From Chromatiales bacterium (ex Bugula neritina AB1) (GTDB lineage Bacteria; Pseudomonadota; Gammaproteobacteria; Granulosicoccales; Granulosicoccaceae): a stretch of DNA of 64,000 nucleotides. How positions within the stretch are numbered: position 1 is the first letter of the stretch; each line of letters opens with the position of its first letter. The DNA lies in NCBI GenBank assembly GCA_001730015.1, contig MDLA01000080.1, positions 1 to 64,000 on the forward strand, read 5' to 3'. A program made the translations under genes and the position numbers. Positions 8,788 to 19,120 of the stretch are shown piece after piece. The notes under the pieces are model-generated. The model did no database searches. It was not told the origin of the DNA and was given only the letters and a program-made list of their open reading frames with translations.

Positions 8788-9720
8788 TTAATCTTTTTGT
8801 GCCAGAACAACACCGGTTGCCAGTACGGCAGCGCCGATTGCCTGCATCCAGCTCCAGCTGCCGCCCAGTGCGAGTAAAATCAGCATTACATAAAACGGCC
8901 CGGCATTGAGATGGAATGATGCTACGCCTATACCCAGTTTGCCAACGCCGCTTATCCAGAATGTCTGAGAGAGCGCGAGTGACAACCAGGCATAGATCAG
9001 GAGCCAGCCCCAGTTTTCTGCGTTTAACGCGGCGGTTTGTGTGCCCGGTAAACCTATTGCTGAAAGCAACACATAAACCACAATGCAAAAACCTGCCATG
9101 CCGGCTGTTGTTACTACGGTCTGACCCAGTGGTTTCATAAATGGCAGTGATTTAACGGTGGATCGAGATCCCCAGGCGAAAATAGTGGCTGAAATTAATC
9201 CGAGTAACGCGCCTGAACCAAAGCTTGCATCATTAAGGTTCATGCCAGTGGCGAGAATGCCTCCGAGCAACACCAGGACAACGCCGCTCATGAAATATAG
9301 AGTGAGCTTTCTGCCATCCAGTGCAACCTCGATAGCAACAGCAGCCACAGGCATTGTTGCCGCAGCTAGAGCCGCGGTCACTGCATTTGTCATCGATTGC
9401 GTTACCAATAGCAATGTGGCTCCCAGGCCAAAGCCGAAAGATCCGATTCGTATGCCCGTGAGCCATGGTGCATAGAGGACTTTCCGCCAGCCTTCTATCG
9501 CAATCCATAGTGCAACAAGCAAACAGAATCCTAATGTGTTGCGAACAGCAATTAGAGAGAACACCCCCCAATCCGCCAGCAGCTTGTCAGCCGCTGGAAA
9601 CCCGAGTGCGAACAGAATGACCGCGCTGATGCAGGCGAGGTTGCCAGCTAAGGTGCTGGATGATGCCTGATCGGGCTCTGGTTGCTTTCCTGATTGAGAA
9701 GGGTGTGGTGATGAAGGCAA
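8788..9720 (-). CDS. DMT/EamA family transporter
   Basis: ~10 hydrophobic helices; EamA-like two-repeat architecture. Confidence 0.8.
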   Translation of the reverse strand: MPSSPHPSQSGKQPEPDQASSSTLAGNLACISAVILFALGFPAADKLLADWGVFSLIAVRNTLGFCLLVALWIAIEGWRKVLYAPWLTGIRIGSFGFGLGATLLLVTQSMTNAVTAALAAATMPVAAVAIEVALDGRKLTLYFMSGVVLVLLGGILATGMNLNDASFGSGALLGLISATIFAWGSRSTVKSLPFMKPLGQTVVTTAGMAGFCIVVYVLLSAIGLPGTQTAALNAENWGWLLIYAWLSLALSQTFWISGVGKLGIGVASFHLNAGPFYVMLILLALGGSWSWMQAIGAAVLATGVVLAQKD

Positions 9721-9958
9721 TCTGTATACTCGTTGTGGTCCGTTATGGCAGGAGTTCGGGTACCAAGGGGAACGCCCGGTGGTAGAGTTTACTGCTTAAA
9801 GTACACCACTTCGGGTCGTGGTAAACTGGCTGCATAGGTTCAGGGACGACAGTTCTGTCGTTTCCGATTATCTGCAGTCGGGTTTCACAATGGTGTGTGC
9901 GAGTGAATACCGGAAGTTTAATTTAATATTGATCCAGCGTGTCTCTAAAGAGGGCCAG

Positions 9959-10714
9959 ATGAGTCGATTCAAGAACAAACGTGTATTAGTCACCGGTGGG
10001 ACACGTGGCATTGGCAGGGCTGCTGCGCTGGCGTTTTCATCCGCTGGCGCCAGGGTTGTGGTGGCGGGAAGCACAGCGCAATCGACTGCGGCAGCGGTTG
10101 CCGAATTTGATGATGCCAGCATTACCGGTGTGGCGGGTGATATAGGTAACGTTAACGATTGCAGGCGATTGGTGCAAAATGCGATCGACGAGTTGCAGGG
10201 TCTCGATATACTGGTTAACAGCGCGGGTGTATTTCAGCCAGCATCAATCGAGGAAACTGATGAAGATCTGTGGGATCGCATTATGAATATCAATGTCCGC
10301 GGCAGTTATTTCTGCTCGCGTGCGGCCGTGGAAACACTCAGGCAGAACCGGGGCTGCATTGTACATCTCGGGTCAGAATCCGGTGTGAATGGTTATGGTG
10401 GCAGTACCGCCTATTGTGCATCAAAGGGGGCCATCGTTAATCTGACACGGTCTATGGCTATGGAGCTGGCGCCGGAGATTCGTGTCAATGCGGTCTGCCC
10501 CGGAGTGGTCGATACCGATATGGCGCGCAGGGGCTTCGCGATAGATGGCGTTCAGGAAAAAGGCATTCAGCAACAGCGTGATAGCTATCCGTTAAATCGT
10601 GTGGCAACCGCTGACGAAATCGCTGCTTCTATTTTGTATCTGGCCAGCGATGATTCCCGCTTCATAACCGGTGAATCTCTCGTTATAGATGGTGGTGCAA
10701 CTGTTGGAAAATAA
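9959..10714 (+). CDS. SDR family oxidoreductase
   Basis: VTGGTRGIGRAAA, NSAG, YCASKGA, PG...DTDMARR; start chosen at MSRFKNKRVLV. Confidence 0.9.
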   Translation: MSRFKNKRVLVTGGTRGIGRAAALAFSSAGARVVVAGSTAQSTAAAVAEFDDASITGVAGDIGNVNDCRRLVQNAIDELQGLDILVNSAGVFQPASIEETDEDLWDRIMNINVRGSYFCSRAAVETLRQNRGCIVHLGSESGVNGYGGSTAYCASKGAIVNLTRSMAMELAPEIRVNAVCPGVVDTDMARRGFAIDGVQEKGIQQQRDSYPLNRVATADEIAASILYLASDDSRFITGESLVIDGGATVGK

Positions 10715-10718
10715 AACC

Positions 10719-12806
10719 ATGGAAACCGTCAGAAAGCGGTCGGTATGTCCGCACGATTGCCCCAGTGTGTGCGCTCTGGATATCGAGGTACTTAACAACA
10801 GTACTATCGGCCGGGTCTACGGGGCGAAAGATCACCCCTATACCGACGGCGTTATCTGCGCCAAGGTATCTCGCTATGCGGAACGAGTGCACCACCCGCA
10901 GAGACTCATGTACCCGCTGATGCGAAAGCGTGGAAAATCAGTGCGCAGTAAGGCCGCATCTATAGGCGAGAGACCAGATCCTATAGACTACGAGCGGGTA
11001 AGCTGGGATGACGCACTCGATCAGGTAGCAGAACGATTCACTTCTATTATAGAGACTCACGGTAGTGAGGCAATCTGGCCCTATTTCTTTGCCGGTACGA
11101 TGGGGCTGGTACAGCGAGATGGACTGGAACGGTTTCGACGCGCTATAGGTGCCTCGCGCATGCACGCTACTTTTTGCACCACGTTGCCGGAAGCCGGGTG
11201 GGTGGCCGGTGCCGGCAAGCGTTCGGGCAGTGATGTGCGGCTCATGGAAAAAAGCGAGCTGGTGGTGATATGGGGAGGCAACCCGGTAAATACACAAGTT
11301 AACGTAATGAACTATATCGCCAAGGCGCGCCGTACAAGTAATGCCAAGGTCGTTGTGGTTGATCCCTACCGTACCCGAACCGCCGAAAAAGCTGATATGC
11401 ACCTGATGCTGAACCCCGGTACCGACGGCGCTCTGGCGTGTGCTGTTATGCACATTCTGTTTAGAGATAATCTGGCTGATCGCGAATACCTTGAGCAGTA
11501 TACCGATGTGCCTGGCCAGCTTGAACAGCATCTGCAAACGCGTACACCGGGCTGGGCTGCGGCAATTACCGGGCTCCCGGTTGAAGAAATAGAAGTGTTT
11601 GCAAAACTCTATGGCAGTACCAAGCGCAGTTTCCTGCGATTGGGCTATGGTTTCGCACGGTCCAGAAATGGTGCTGTTAATATGCATGCAGCCAGTTGTC
11701 TGCCGGCCGTTAGTGGTGCGTGGCGTGTGGAAGGTGGCGGGGCGTTATATGGTAATAAACATATTTACCCTCTTAATACGCGCCTGATACGTGGCGAAGA
11801 TATAGCCTGTAACACGCGAATAATGGATCAGTCCCGTATTGGTGAAGTGCTGTGCGGAAACCCGTCAGATCTGCAGGGAGGGCCTGCTGTTTCAGCCATA
11901 CTGGTACAAAATACCAATCCGGCTGTGGTAGCGCCAGACAGCAAACGCGTACTGCAGGGTTTACAACGTGAAGATTTGTTCACTGTTGTGCATGAGCAAT
12001 TCATGACGGAAACCGCAGCGCTGGCCGATGTGATACTACCAGCGACCATGTTTCTGGAACATGATGACATCTATACCGCCAGCGGCCACACCTTCCTGCA
12101 GTATGCCGGCAAACTAATCAATACACCTGGTGAGTGCCGCAGTAACCATCAGCTATTGCAGGGTTTGGCAGCAAGGCTGGGGCTGGAGCACGAAGGGTTC
12201 GATATGACTGAACGCCAGATTATAGATAAAACGATGGAAGAGTCCGGTATACCGGCTGTCGCTACCTGGTCAAGCGATGGCTACGATTGCACGCCATCGT
12301 TTGAAGACGCCAACTTCCTGAACGGGTTTCCCACTGACAGCGGCAAGTTCCGTTTTGCGCCACCGTGGGAGTCTCTGGGTAGTAACGGTGGCGGTATGCC
12401 GCCGCTGCCGGATCATTGGGACTCGATCGATAACCGCAGTGACGATTACCCGTTTCGATTGGTTGCGGCACCGGCCCGGCAGTTTTTGAATACCAGTTTT
12501 ACCGAGACAGAATCAGCGCGGCAGATGGAAGGCAAGCCGCTGGTGCGGATTCACCCTCATACCCTGTTGCAGCTGGGGCTTAAGTCCGGAGACAGAGTGA
12601 AGTTAGGTAATCAGTTGGGCGAGGTAGTACTCGAATGTGTTGCATTTGATGGTGTGCAGCTCGCCACGGTGGTAGTAGAGAGTATATGGCCTAATTATAC
12701 ATTCGAGCGCGGTGTTGGAATTAACGCATTAATTAGCAGTGAGCCAGGTAAGCCGGACGGTGGAGCGGTATTTCATGATACGGCTGTTTGGGTTCGAGGT
12801 GTCTGA
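10719..12806 (+). CDS. Molybdopterin-dependent oxidoreductase (DMSO reductase family, N-terminal 4Fe-4S)
   Basis: CPHDCPSVCALDIEV...GVICAK cluster; WGGNPVNTQVN; C-terminal molydopterin-dinucleotide-binding-like region. Confidence 0.88.
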   Translation: METVRKRSVCPHDCPSVCALDIEVLNNSTIGRVYGAKDHPYTDGVICAKVSRYAERVHHPQRLMYPLMRKRGKSVRSKAASIGERPDPIDYERVSWDDALDQVAERFTSIIETHGSEAIWPYFFAGTMGLVQRDGLERFRRAIGASRMHATFCTTLPEAGWVAGAGKRSGSDVRLMEKSELVVIWGGNPVNTQVNVMNYIAKARRTSNAKVVVVDPYRTRTAEKADMHLMLNPGTDGALACAVMHILFRDNLADREYLEQYTDVPGQLEQHLQTRTPGWAAAITGLPVEEIEVFAKLYGSTKRSFLRLGYGFARSRNGAVNMHAASCLPAVSGAWRVEGGGALYGNKHIYPLNTRLIRGEDIACNTRIMDQSRIGEVLCGNPSDLQGGPAVSAILVQNTNPAVVAPDSKRVLQGLQREDLFTVVHEQFMTETAALADVILPATMFLEHDDIYTASGHTFLQYAGKLINTPGECRSNHQLLQGLAARLGLEHEGFDMTERQIIDKTMEESGIPAVATWSSDGYDCTPSFEDANFLNGFPTDSGKFRFAPPWESLGSNGGGMPPLPDHWDSIDNRSDDYPFRLVAAPARQFLNTSFTETESARQMEGKPLVRIHPHTLLQLGLKSGDRVKLGNQLGEVVLECVAFDGVQLATVVVESIWPNYTFERGVGINALISSEPGKPDGGAVFHDTAVWVRGV

Positions 12807-12815
12807 ACTAACACA

Positions 12816-14105
12816 ATGAAAGAGTCTAGCGCTGAACTCATGGAGCGGCGGGCTCGTCTGCTGGGTCCGAATGTCTCTACCTTCTATGAAGATCCCGTAC
12901 ACATTGTGCGTGGCGAGGGAGTCTGGCTTTGGGATGCGAATGGTCGAAAGTACCTTGACTGCTATAACAATGTGCCCCATGTCGGTCATTGCAACCCGAG
13001 AGTGGTTGAGGCAATCCATCGGCAGGCCAGTACGCTTAATACACATACGCGGTATCTGCACGAGGGGATTCTTGATTACATAGAGCAAATGACCGCTACA
13101 TTGGGCAACGATCTAACGAGTGCGGTCCTGACCTGTACCGGCTCCGAAGCGAACGACATTGCGCTGCGCATGGCAGAAGCGGTGACCGGGCGGCGCGGGA
13201 TAATTTCCACGGACGCAACCTATCATGGCAATACGGCACTGGTCAGCCAGTTAAGTCGTAGTCATGTAACCGAATTAGGGTTTGGGCTGGATCAGTATTT
13301 CCGTCATGTTGAAGCGCCGGATAGTTATCGTATCGAAGATCCGGACGGTTCTCGATTTGCCAGTCACGTGGCTCAGCAGATTGCCGGACTTGAACAGACA
13401 GAACACGGTTTTGCAGCGTTAGTTGTGTGCCCGTTTTTTCTGAATGAGGGATTTCCGTCTCAGACTGCCGGCTGGTTGCAGGCTGCCGCAAAGGTAGTTA
13501 AACAGGCTGGCGGGCTGTTGATCTGTGACGAGGTTCAATCTGGCTTTGGTCGTATCGGCACACATTTCTGGGCTCATCAAAAGCAGGCCGTGACACCGGA
13601 TATTGTTGTTCTGGGTAAACCTATGGCCAATGGCCATCCGGTGGGGGCTGTTGTTTGCGGCGCTGACACTATGGCGGCTTTCCGGACCCGGTATCGCTAC
13701 TTTAATACGTTTGGTGGAAATCCGGTGAGTTGCGCGGCTGCGGCTGCTGTGCTTGCTGAGCTGCAAGAGAAGAAGCTGGTGCTGCAGGCGAAGTTGGTCG
13801 GTGATCACGCGCTGGCTCGTCTTAAAGTACTTCAGAAAAAATTCGACGTCATTGGCGATATTCGTGGGTCAGGGCTGGTGTTTGGCGCTGAGATGGTTCT
13901 GGATCACAGTACGAAGGAACCAGCCAGTGACTTCACTAGTCGGGTAGTTAACGCGATGCGCCAGAACGGTATTATTCTATCTAGTCTGGGACGTTTTAAG
14001 AACACACTTAAAATTCGACCACCCATGCCGTTTTCGGTGGAGAATGCAGATCTGCTTTTCGATACCCTCGATCAGGTTCTGCATGAAACCTCGCTGCGTG
14101 TGTGA
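12816..14105 (+). CDS. Class III PLP-dependent aminotransferase (AGXT2/ethanolamine-phosphate phospho-lyase-like)
   Basis: YLDCYNNVPHVGHCNPRVVEA, LTCTGSEANDIALR, ICDEVQSGFGRIGTHFWAHQ...DIVVLGKPMANGHPVGAVV. Confidence 0.88.
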   Translation: MKESSAELMERRARLLGPNVSTFYEDPVHIVRGEGVWLWDANGRKYLDCYNNVPHVGHCNPRVVEAIHRQASTLNTHTRYLHEGILDYIEQMTATLGNDLTSAVLTCTGSEANDIALRMAEAVTGRRGIISTDATYHGNTALVSQLSRSHVTELGFGLDQYFRHVEAPDSYRIEDPDGSRFASHVAQQIAGLEQTEHGFAALVVCPFFLNEGFPSQTAGWLQAAAKVVKQAGGLLICDEVQSGFGRIGTHFWAHQKQAVTPDIVVLGKPMANGHPVGAVVCGADTMAAFRTRYRYFNTFGGNPVSCAAAAAVLAELQEKKLVLQAKLVGDHALARLKVLQKKFDVIGDIRGSGLVFGAEMVLDHSTKEPASDFTSRVVNAMRQNGIILSSLGRFKNTLKIRPPMPFSVENADLLFDTLDQVLHETSLRV

Positions 14106-14343
14106 AGGCGTATGAAATTGCAGTGTTATTCTTGCGCGTGGACCTCATCAGTATTAGGGTAGGGCGGGGCCGCTCAAGGCTGTTCCGATCGTGTATGTCA
14201 GTGGAGTATGCAACATTGAAGCATTTTGATTGCACTGGATAAATCCAGTTCGATAGCAACCGCAACCGGCTGTGTAAAACAACCACCAATGCCCTCGTTT
14301 AAAAAAACCGGCAATTCGCAAAATACCTGGAGGCACACACATC

Positions 14344-15849
14344 GTGGGCGCACTTGAACAAAATCTGGAAAAACTGAACCGCTATCTAGATCAGTTTAAA
14401 AAATCCGGGGTAATGAATCGTGTTGCAGGCAACGATGTCGCCGGCAGCGCCGGTGTTTTTCAGTCGACGTCCCCGGTAGATAAAAGCATCATTTGCGATG
14501 TCGCCCATGGTACTGCAGCGGATATAGACGCGGCGGCAAATTCGGCCGCACAGGCGTTCGCTGGCTGGCGTGATACGCCCGCGACCGAGCGCCGCAAAAT
14601 TCTGATCAGCGTTGCAGAAGCAATTGAGGCGCGTGCGGAGGAAATCGCTTTGTGTGAGTGCTGGGACACAGGTCAGGCGCTGCGATTTATGTCTAAGGCG
14701 GCGTTGCGTGGCGCGGAAAATTTCCGTTACTTTGCTGATCAGGTGGTACAGGCTCGAGATGGCCAGCATTTAAAATCCCCCACCTTGATGAACGTGACTT
14801 CCCGCGTTCCCATTGGTCCGGTGGGTGTTATCACGCCGTGGAATACCCCTTTTATGCTGTCAACCTGGAAGATTGCTCCGGCACTGGCTGCCGGTTGCAC
14901 GGTAGTACACAAACCTGCCGAGTCATCGCCGCTTACCGCACGGTTACTGGTTGAGATAGCTGAAGAGGCGGGGCTGCCTCCGGGGGTGTTGAACACCATT
15001 AACGGCTTTGGCGAAGAGGCCGGTAAAGCACTGTGCGAGCACCCGCTGATCAAAGCGATAGCCTTTGTTGGCGAAAGCCGGACCGGAAGTCTGATCGTCA
15101 GGCAGGGGGCAGATACGCTGAAGCGAAATCATCTGGAACTCGGTGGCAAGAATCCGGTGATAGTGTTTGACGATGCCGATCTGGAGCGCGCACTCGATGC
15201 CGTGATCTTCATGATCTACTCAATTAACGGCGAGCGCTGTACTTCGTCTTCGCGTCTGTTGATTCACAACACCATTCGCGAGGAGTTTGAAGCAAAGCTG
15301 GTAGAACGTGTGAATAAAATCAAGGTGGGGCATCCGCTTGATCCGGCGACCGAAATCGGGCCTCTGGTCAATGAGGAGCACTACAACAAGGTGACAAGCT
15401 ATTTTGATATAGCCAGAGAAGAGGCCACCATTGCAGCCGGTGGTGAGTCTCTCGGTGATGACGGGTATTTTGTGAAGCCGACGCTTTTTACCAACGCCAA
15501 CAACACCATGCGTATTGCCAGGGAGGAAATTTTCGGCCCGGTGCTTACCTCGATACCATTCTCTACAGAAGACGAAGCACTGGCTATTGCAAACGATACT
15601 GCCTATGGATTAACCGGTTATGTCTGGACCAGTGATTTAACCCGGGCGCTGCGATTTACCGATCGCCTGGAAGCGGGAATGATCTGGGTTAATTCAGAAA
15701 ACGTGCGGCACCTGCCAACACCGTTTGGCGGGGTCAAGTCGAGTGGCATCGGGCGTGATGGCGGTGATTGGTCGTTTGATTTTTATATGGAGCAAAAGCA
15801 TATCGGTTTTGCTACCGGCCAGCACAAGATTGCCCGCCTGGGCACCTAA
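14344..15849 (+). CDS. Aldehyde dehydrogenase, similar to 5-carboxymethyl-2-hydroxymuconate semialdehyde dehydrogenase (HpaE-like)
   Basis: ITPWNTPFMLSTWKIAPALAAG, HLELGGKNPVIVFDDADLERALDAVIFMIYSINGERCTSSSR, EEIFGPV; GTG start with GGAGG upstream. Confidence 0.88.
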   Translation: MGALEQNLEKLNRYLDQFKKSGVMNRVAGNDVAGSAGVFQSTSPVDKSIICDVAHGTAADIDAAANSAAQAFAGWRDTPATERRKILISVAEAIEARAEEIALCECWDTGQALRFMSKAALRGAENFRYFADQVVQARDGQHLKSPTLMNVTSRVPIGPVGVITPWNTPFMLSTWKIAPALAAGCTVVHKPAESSPLTARLLVEIAEEAGLPPGVLNTINGFGEEAGKALCEHPLIKAIAFVGESRTGSLIVRQGADTLKRNHLELGGKNPVIVFDDADLERALDAVIFMIYSINGERCTSSSRLLIHNTIREEFEAKLVERVNKIKVGHPLDPATEIGPLVNEEHYNKVTSYFDIAREEATIAAGGESLGDDGYFVKPTLFTNANNTMRIAREEIFGPVLTSIPFSTEDEALAIANDTAYGLTGYVWTSDLTRALRFTDRLEAGMIWVNSENVRHLPTPFGGVKSSGIGRDGGDWSFDFYMEQKHIGFATGQHKIARLGT

Positions 15850-15859
15850 GGGGAACATC

Positions 15860-16843
15860 ATGCCAGTACCAGCGCCGAATCTATACCCGGACTTCAATAC
15901 AATCCGTTTGTCTCATGCGTATCTGAATGTCAGTGACCTGGCGGCATCAAAAAAATTCTACACGGAAATTCTTGGTCTGCAGGTGACAGATGAAACGGAT
16001 ACTCATCTGTATCTGCGTGCGATGGAGGAGCGTGGTCATCATTGCATGGTGCTACAGAAATCGGAGCAGCCAGGAACCGTTGAAGTGATGGGGTTTAAAA
16101 CGTTTGATGATAACGACCTCGACAAAGCCGAAGCTTATTTCAATGCCAAAGGCCGGCCGACTCAATGGGTCGAGCGTGCTTACCAGGGGCGCACGCTGTT
16201 GACGTCGGATAATCTGGGTATCCCGCTGGAGTTCTATCATCAGATGGGGCGCCTGGAGCCTATTCATCAGAAGTATGCGCTTTATCGTGGTGTTAAGCCG
16301 CTGCGGATTGATCACTTTAATTGTTTTTCAACCGATGTTGATGCATCGGTTGCGTTTTACAGTGATTTCGGTTTTCGTGTTACCGAATACACAGAAGATG
16401 AAGAAAGCAAAAAACTCTGGGCTGCCTGGCTACATAGAAAGGGCGGCGTACACGATATGGCGTTTACCAACGGAAACGGTCCGCGTATGCACCATGTTGC
16501 GTTCTGGGTGCCCACGCCACTGAACATTATTGATCTTCTTGATCTGATGGCTACCACAGGCTACGTTGACAATATAGAGCGTGGGCCGGGGCGGCATGGT
16601 ATATCCAATGCGTTTTTTCTCTATATTCTAGACCCTGATGGTCACCGGATTGAAATATACTGTTCAGACTACCAGACTGTTGATCCCGATATGGAACCGA
16701 TAAAATGGGATCTCACCGACCCCCAGCGGCAAACACTCTGGGGAGCAGCCGCGCCACGCAGCTGGTTTGAGCACGGCACAAATTTCGTTGGTGTAGAGCC
16801 ACAGGATTCCATGCTTGCAGCAAGCCCTATTATTGCGCCCTGA
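15860..16843 (+). CDS. VOC-family type I extradiol dioxygenase, HpaD-like (3,4-dihydroxyphenylacetate 2,3-dioxygenase)
   Basis: Two VOC repeats; metal-ligand contexts LRIDHFN (His), GPRMHHVAFW (His), DPDGHRIEIY (Glu); IERGPGRHGISNAFFLYILDPDGHRIEIY. Confidence 0.85.
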   Translation: MPVPAPNLYPDFNTIRLSHAYLNVSDLAASKKFYTEILGLQVTDETDTHLYLRAMEERGHHCMVLQKSEQPGTVEVMGFKTFDDNDLDKAEAYFNAKGRPTQWVERAYQGRTLLTSDNLGIPLEFYHQMGRLEPIHQKYALYRGVKPLRIDHFNCFSTDVDASVAFYSDFGFRVTEYTEDEESKKLWAAWLHRKGGVHDMAFTNGNGPRMHHVAFWVPTPLNIIDLLDLMATTGYVDNIERGPGRHGISNAFFLYILDPDGHRIEIYCSDYQTVDPDMEPIKWDLTDPQRQTLWGAAAPRSWFEHGTNFVGVEPQDSMLAASPIIAP

Positions 16844-16951
16844 AGAGCAATCGGGTATGTAACCGTTGGTGGCAAGCGGTTGCCGTGATCTATGGATCGT
16901 TGCAATGCGGATTGGCATTAATTTAAATATTGAAGAGCAACCGGTCACCTG

Positions 16952-17665
16952 ATGATTACGCTATATTATGCACCTGATAATGCGTCGTTGATTATCCGGA
17001 TCATTCTCGAAGAGCTGCAAGTGCCATATGAAACGGTTCTGGTTGATCGCAGCAGTTGCCAGCAAAACAGCGCTGAATACAGCAAGCTGAATCCCAAGCA
17101 GCTGATTCCGGTGTGTCTGCTAAACGGGGAGCCGGTATTCGAGACAGCGGCGATTGCGCTGGCACTGGCAGAGCAGCATCAGTCGGCACCGGGTACGGAG
17201 CTAGCGCCAACCGTTGACAATACGGCGCGGCCGCAGTTTTTAAAGTGGTTGTTTTTTATGAGCAATACACTGCACCCGGATTTACGTTTGTTGTTCTATC
17301 CGGAAAAATATGTCGGGCACAATGAAGCAGAGGTCAGTCGGTTCCGGGAAGCAACACGCCAGCGTCTGCTGGACAGTTTTACCATATTGAATACCCACTA
17401 CAGCGGAGTGTCTTCAGACTATTTATTCGGCGACAGTCCCTGCATTGTAGATATTTACATGGCTGTCTGCATGAGATGGGCGCAGTTGTATCCTGCATCA
17501 TCACCGGGGCAGATTCGATGTGATGATTATCCGGCCTTAAAGCGATTTATGCAAAAGCTGGAAATTCGCCATGCAGTTGTAAAGGCGTGCGAGGCGGAAG
17601 GAATTTCCGGTTTGCTATTCAGCGAGCCTGGCTACGCAGATCCGCCCGAAGGCTCGGCTACCTGA
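16952..17665 (+). CDS. Glutathione S-transferase family protein
   Basis: Thioredoxin-fold N-terminus MITLYYAPDNASLIIRIILEELQVPYE...LNPKQLIPVCLLNGEPVFETAAIA. Confidence 0.8.
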   Translation: MITLYYAPDNASLIIRIILEELQVPYETVLVDRSSCQQNSAEYSKLNPKQLIPVCLLNGEPVFETAAIALALAEQHQSAPGTELAPTVDNTARPQFLKWLFFMSNTLHPDLRLLFYPEKYVGHNEAEVSRFREATRQRLLDSFTILNTHYSGVSSDYLFGDSPCIVDIYMAVCMRWAQLYPASSPGQIRCDDYPALKRFMQKLEIRHAVVKACEAEGISGLLFSEPGYADPPEGSAT

Positions 17666-17737
17666 TTTATCTATATGGGTAGCGCTTCAGCTCAGGCGCA
17701 CAGGTAGTGTGCAGATAGCGTTCAGGGATATTCTAAT

Positions 17738-18862
17738 TTAACTGGTTTCTACAAAGAACTTTTTTGAGTTTTTCGGATTGCGGAATATCATCGGCTTTGT
17801 GTCTCTGGTTGTTGCCGCACTTTGCTTTATTGCGGCATCGACCAGGTGTCTGTTCGGTGATTTATCGCATACGGGGTCTGTTGCTGCTGCATCGCCAGTG
17901 AGCATAAATGCCTGGCAGCGGCATCCGCCAAAATCTTTCTCTTTCTCACTGCATGATCGACACGGTTCCTGCATCCAGTCGAAGCCCCGGAATTTCTGGA
18001 ATGCGTCTGATCGTTTCCAGATGTCGCTCATGCTCATGTCTTTTGCGTTGGGGAACTCTATGCCCGGTAGCTGGCGTGCTGAATGGCAGGGCAGTGTTGT
18101 GCCATCGGGTGTGACCAGCATGAACAAACTGCCCCAGCCGCTCATACACGGTTTCGGGCGGGTTTCGAAATAGTCCGGCACGACATAGAAAATTTTCATT
18201 GCATCGTTTTTCTTTTCGTCGCGAAAACGTGTGATGCAGGCTTCTGCTGATTCCAGTTGCTCACGTGTTGGCATTAGAACGTCGCGGTTGATAAACGCCC
18301 ATCCGTAGTACTGAGTGGTGGCAAGTTCAACGTAGTCTGCTTCGAGGCGGGTTGATAGCTCGAGGATGTCGTCAACCTGATCTATATTTTCACGGTGGGT
18401 TACAAAGCACAGCACCATCGGAAAGCCGTTGGCTTTGACTGCTCGCGCCATTTCGAGTTTGTGCTCGAAGGAATCGGTGCCGGCAATCCAGTTATTCAGC
18501 TCACTTGAACTTGCCTGGAAACTCACCTGTATGTGGTCTAGCCCGGCCTCTTTCAGGCCAGCCACCCGATCCGCTGACATGCCGATACCCGAAGTGATCA
18601 GGTTGGTGTAAAAGCCGAGTTTATGCGCTTCCCGGACAATGATTTCGAGATCTTTGCGTACAATCGGTTCGCCGCCTGAAAGCCCGAGTTGTGCAGCACC
18701 AAGTTCTCTGGCTTCACGCAGTATGCGGATCCAGTGCTCGGTATCCAGCTCGGCGCCGGTGGTGTTGGCAAAATCAACCGGGTTGCTGCAGTACGGGCAC
18801 TGCAGCGGACACTTATAAGTGAGTTCAGCCAGTAGCCACATTGGAGTGCTTACATCAGACAT
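17738..18862 (-). CDS. pqqE: PQQ biosynthesis radical SAM protein PqqE
   Basis: CPLQCPYCSNP radical SAM motif; LGLSGGEP; auxiliary Cys motifs; last gene of the pqq operon. Confidence 0.97.
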   Translation of the reverse strand: MSDVSTPMWLLAELTYKCPLQCPYCSNPVDFANTTGAELDTEHWIRILREARELGAAQLGLSGGEPIVRKDLEIIVREAHKLGFYTNLITSGIGMSADRVAGLKEAGLDHIQVSFQASSSELNNWIAGTDSFEHKLEMARAVKANGFPMVLCFVTHRENIDQVDDILELSTRLEADYVELATTQYYGWAFINRDVLMPTREQLESAEACITRFRDEKKNDAMKIFYVVPDYFETRPKPCMSGWGSLFMLVTPDGTTLPCHSARQLPGIEFPNAKDMSMSDIWKRSDAFQKFRGFDWMQEPCRSCSEKEKDFGGCRCQAFMLTGDAAATDPVCDKSPNRHLVDAAIKQSAATTRDTKPMIFRNPKNSKKFFVETS

Positions 18863-19118
18863 TGAGCCAGCCTTCGGCCGCAGAGGTCGTCAGGAAATCG
18901 AGAACATCCTGACGCAGATCTGCATCGGGGAATTTGCTTTCCAGTGTTGAAATTATCTGCTCGACGCTGTCTTCGCCGTTGATCAGTTCTATAATGGCAG
19001 CCGCGCTCTCACTGAGTACTTTCATGCCTTCCGGATAAAGCAGCACATGGCTGTTTTGTGCCGGTTCCCATTGAAAACGATAGCCGTTTGCCAATTTGGG
19101 TATGTTGCCTGTATCCAT
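18855..19118 (-). CDS. pqqD: PQQ biosynthesis peptide chaperone PqqD
   Basis: FQWEPAQNSHVLLYPEGMKVLSESAAAIIELING; between pqqC and pqqE. Confidence 0.96.
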   Translation of the reverse strand: MDTGNIPKLANGYRFQWEPAQNSHVLLYPEGMKVLSESAAAIIELINGEDSVEQIISTLESKFPDADLRQDVLDFLTTSAAEGWLNV

Positions 19119-19120
19119 GT

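Noticed and set aside
10938-11687. 249-aa minus-strand ORF
   Set aside because: Antisense to the molybdopterin oxidoreductase; low-complexity composition and no recognisable motifs.
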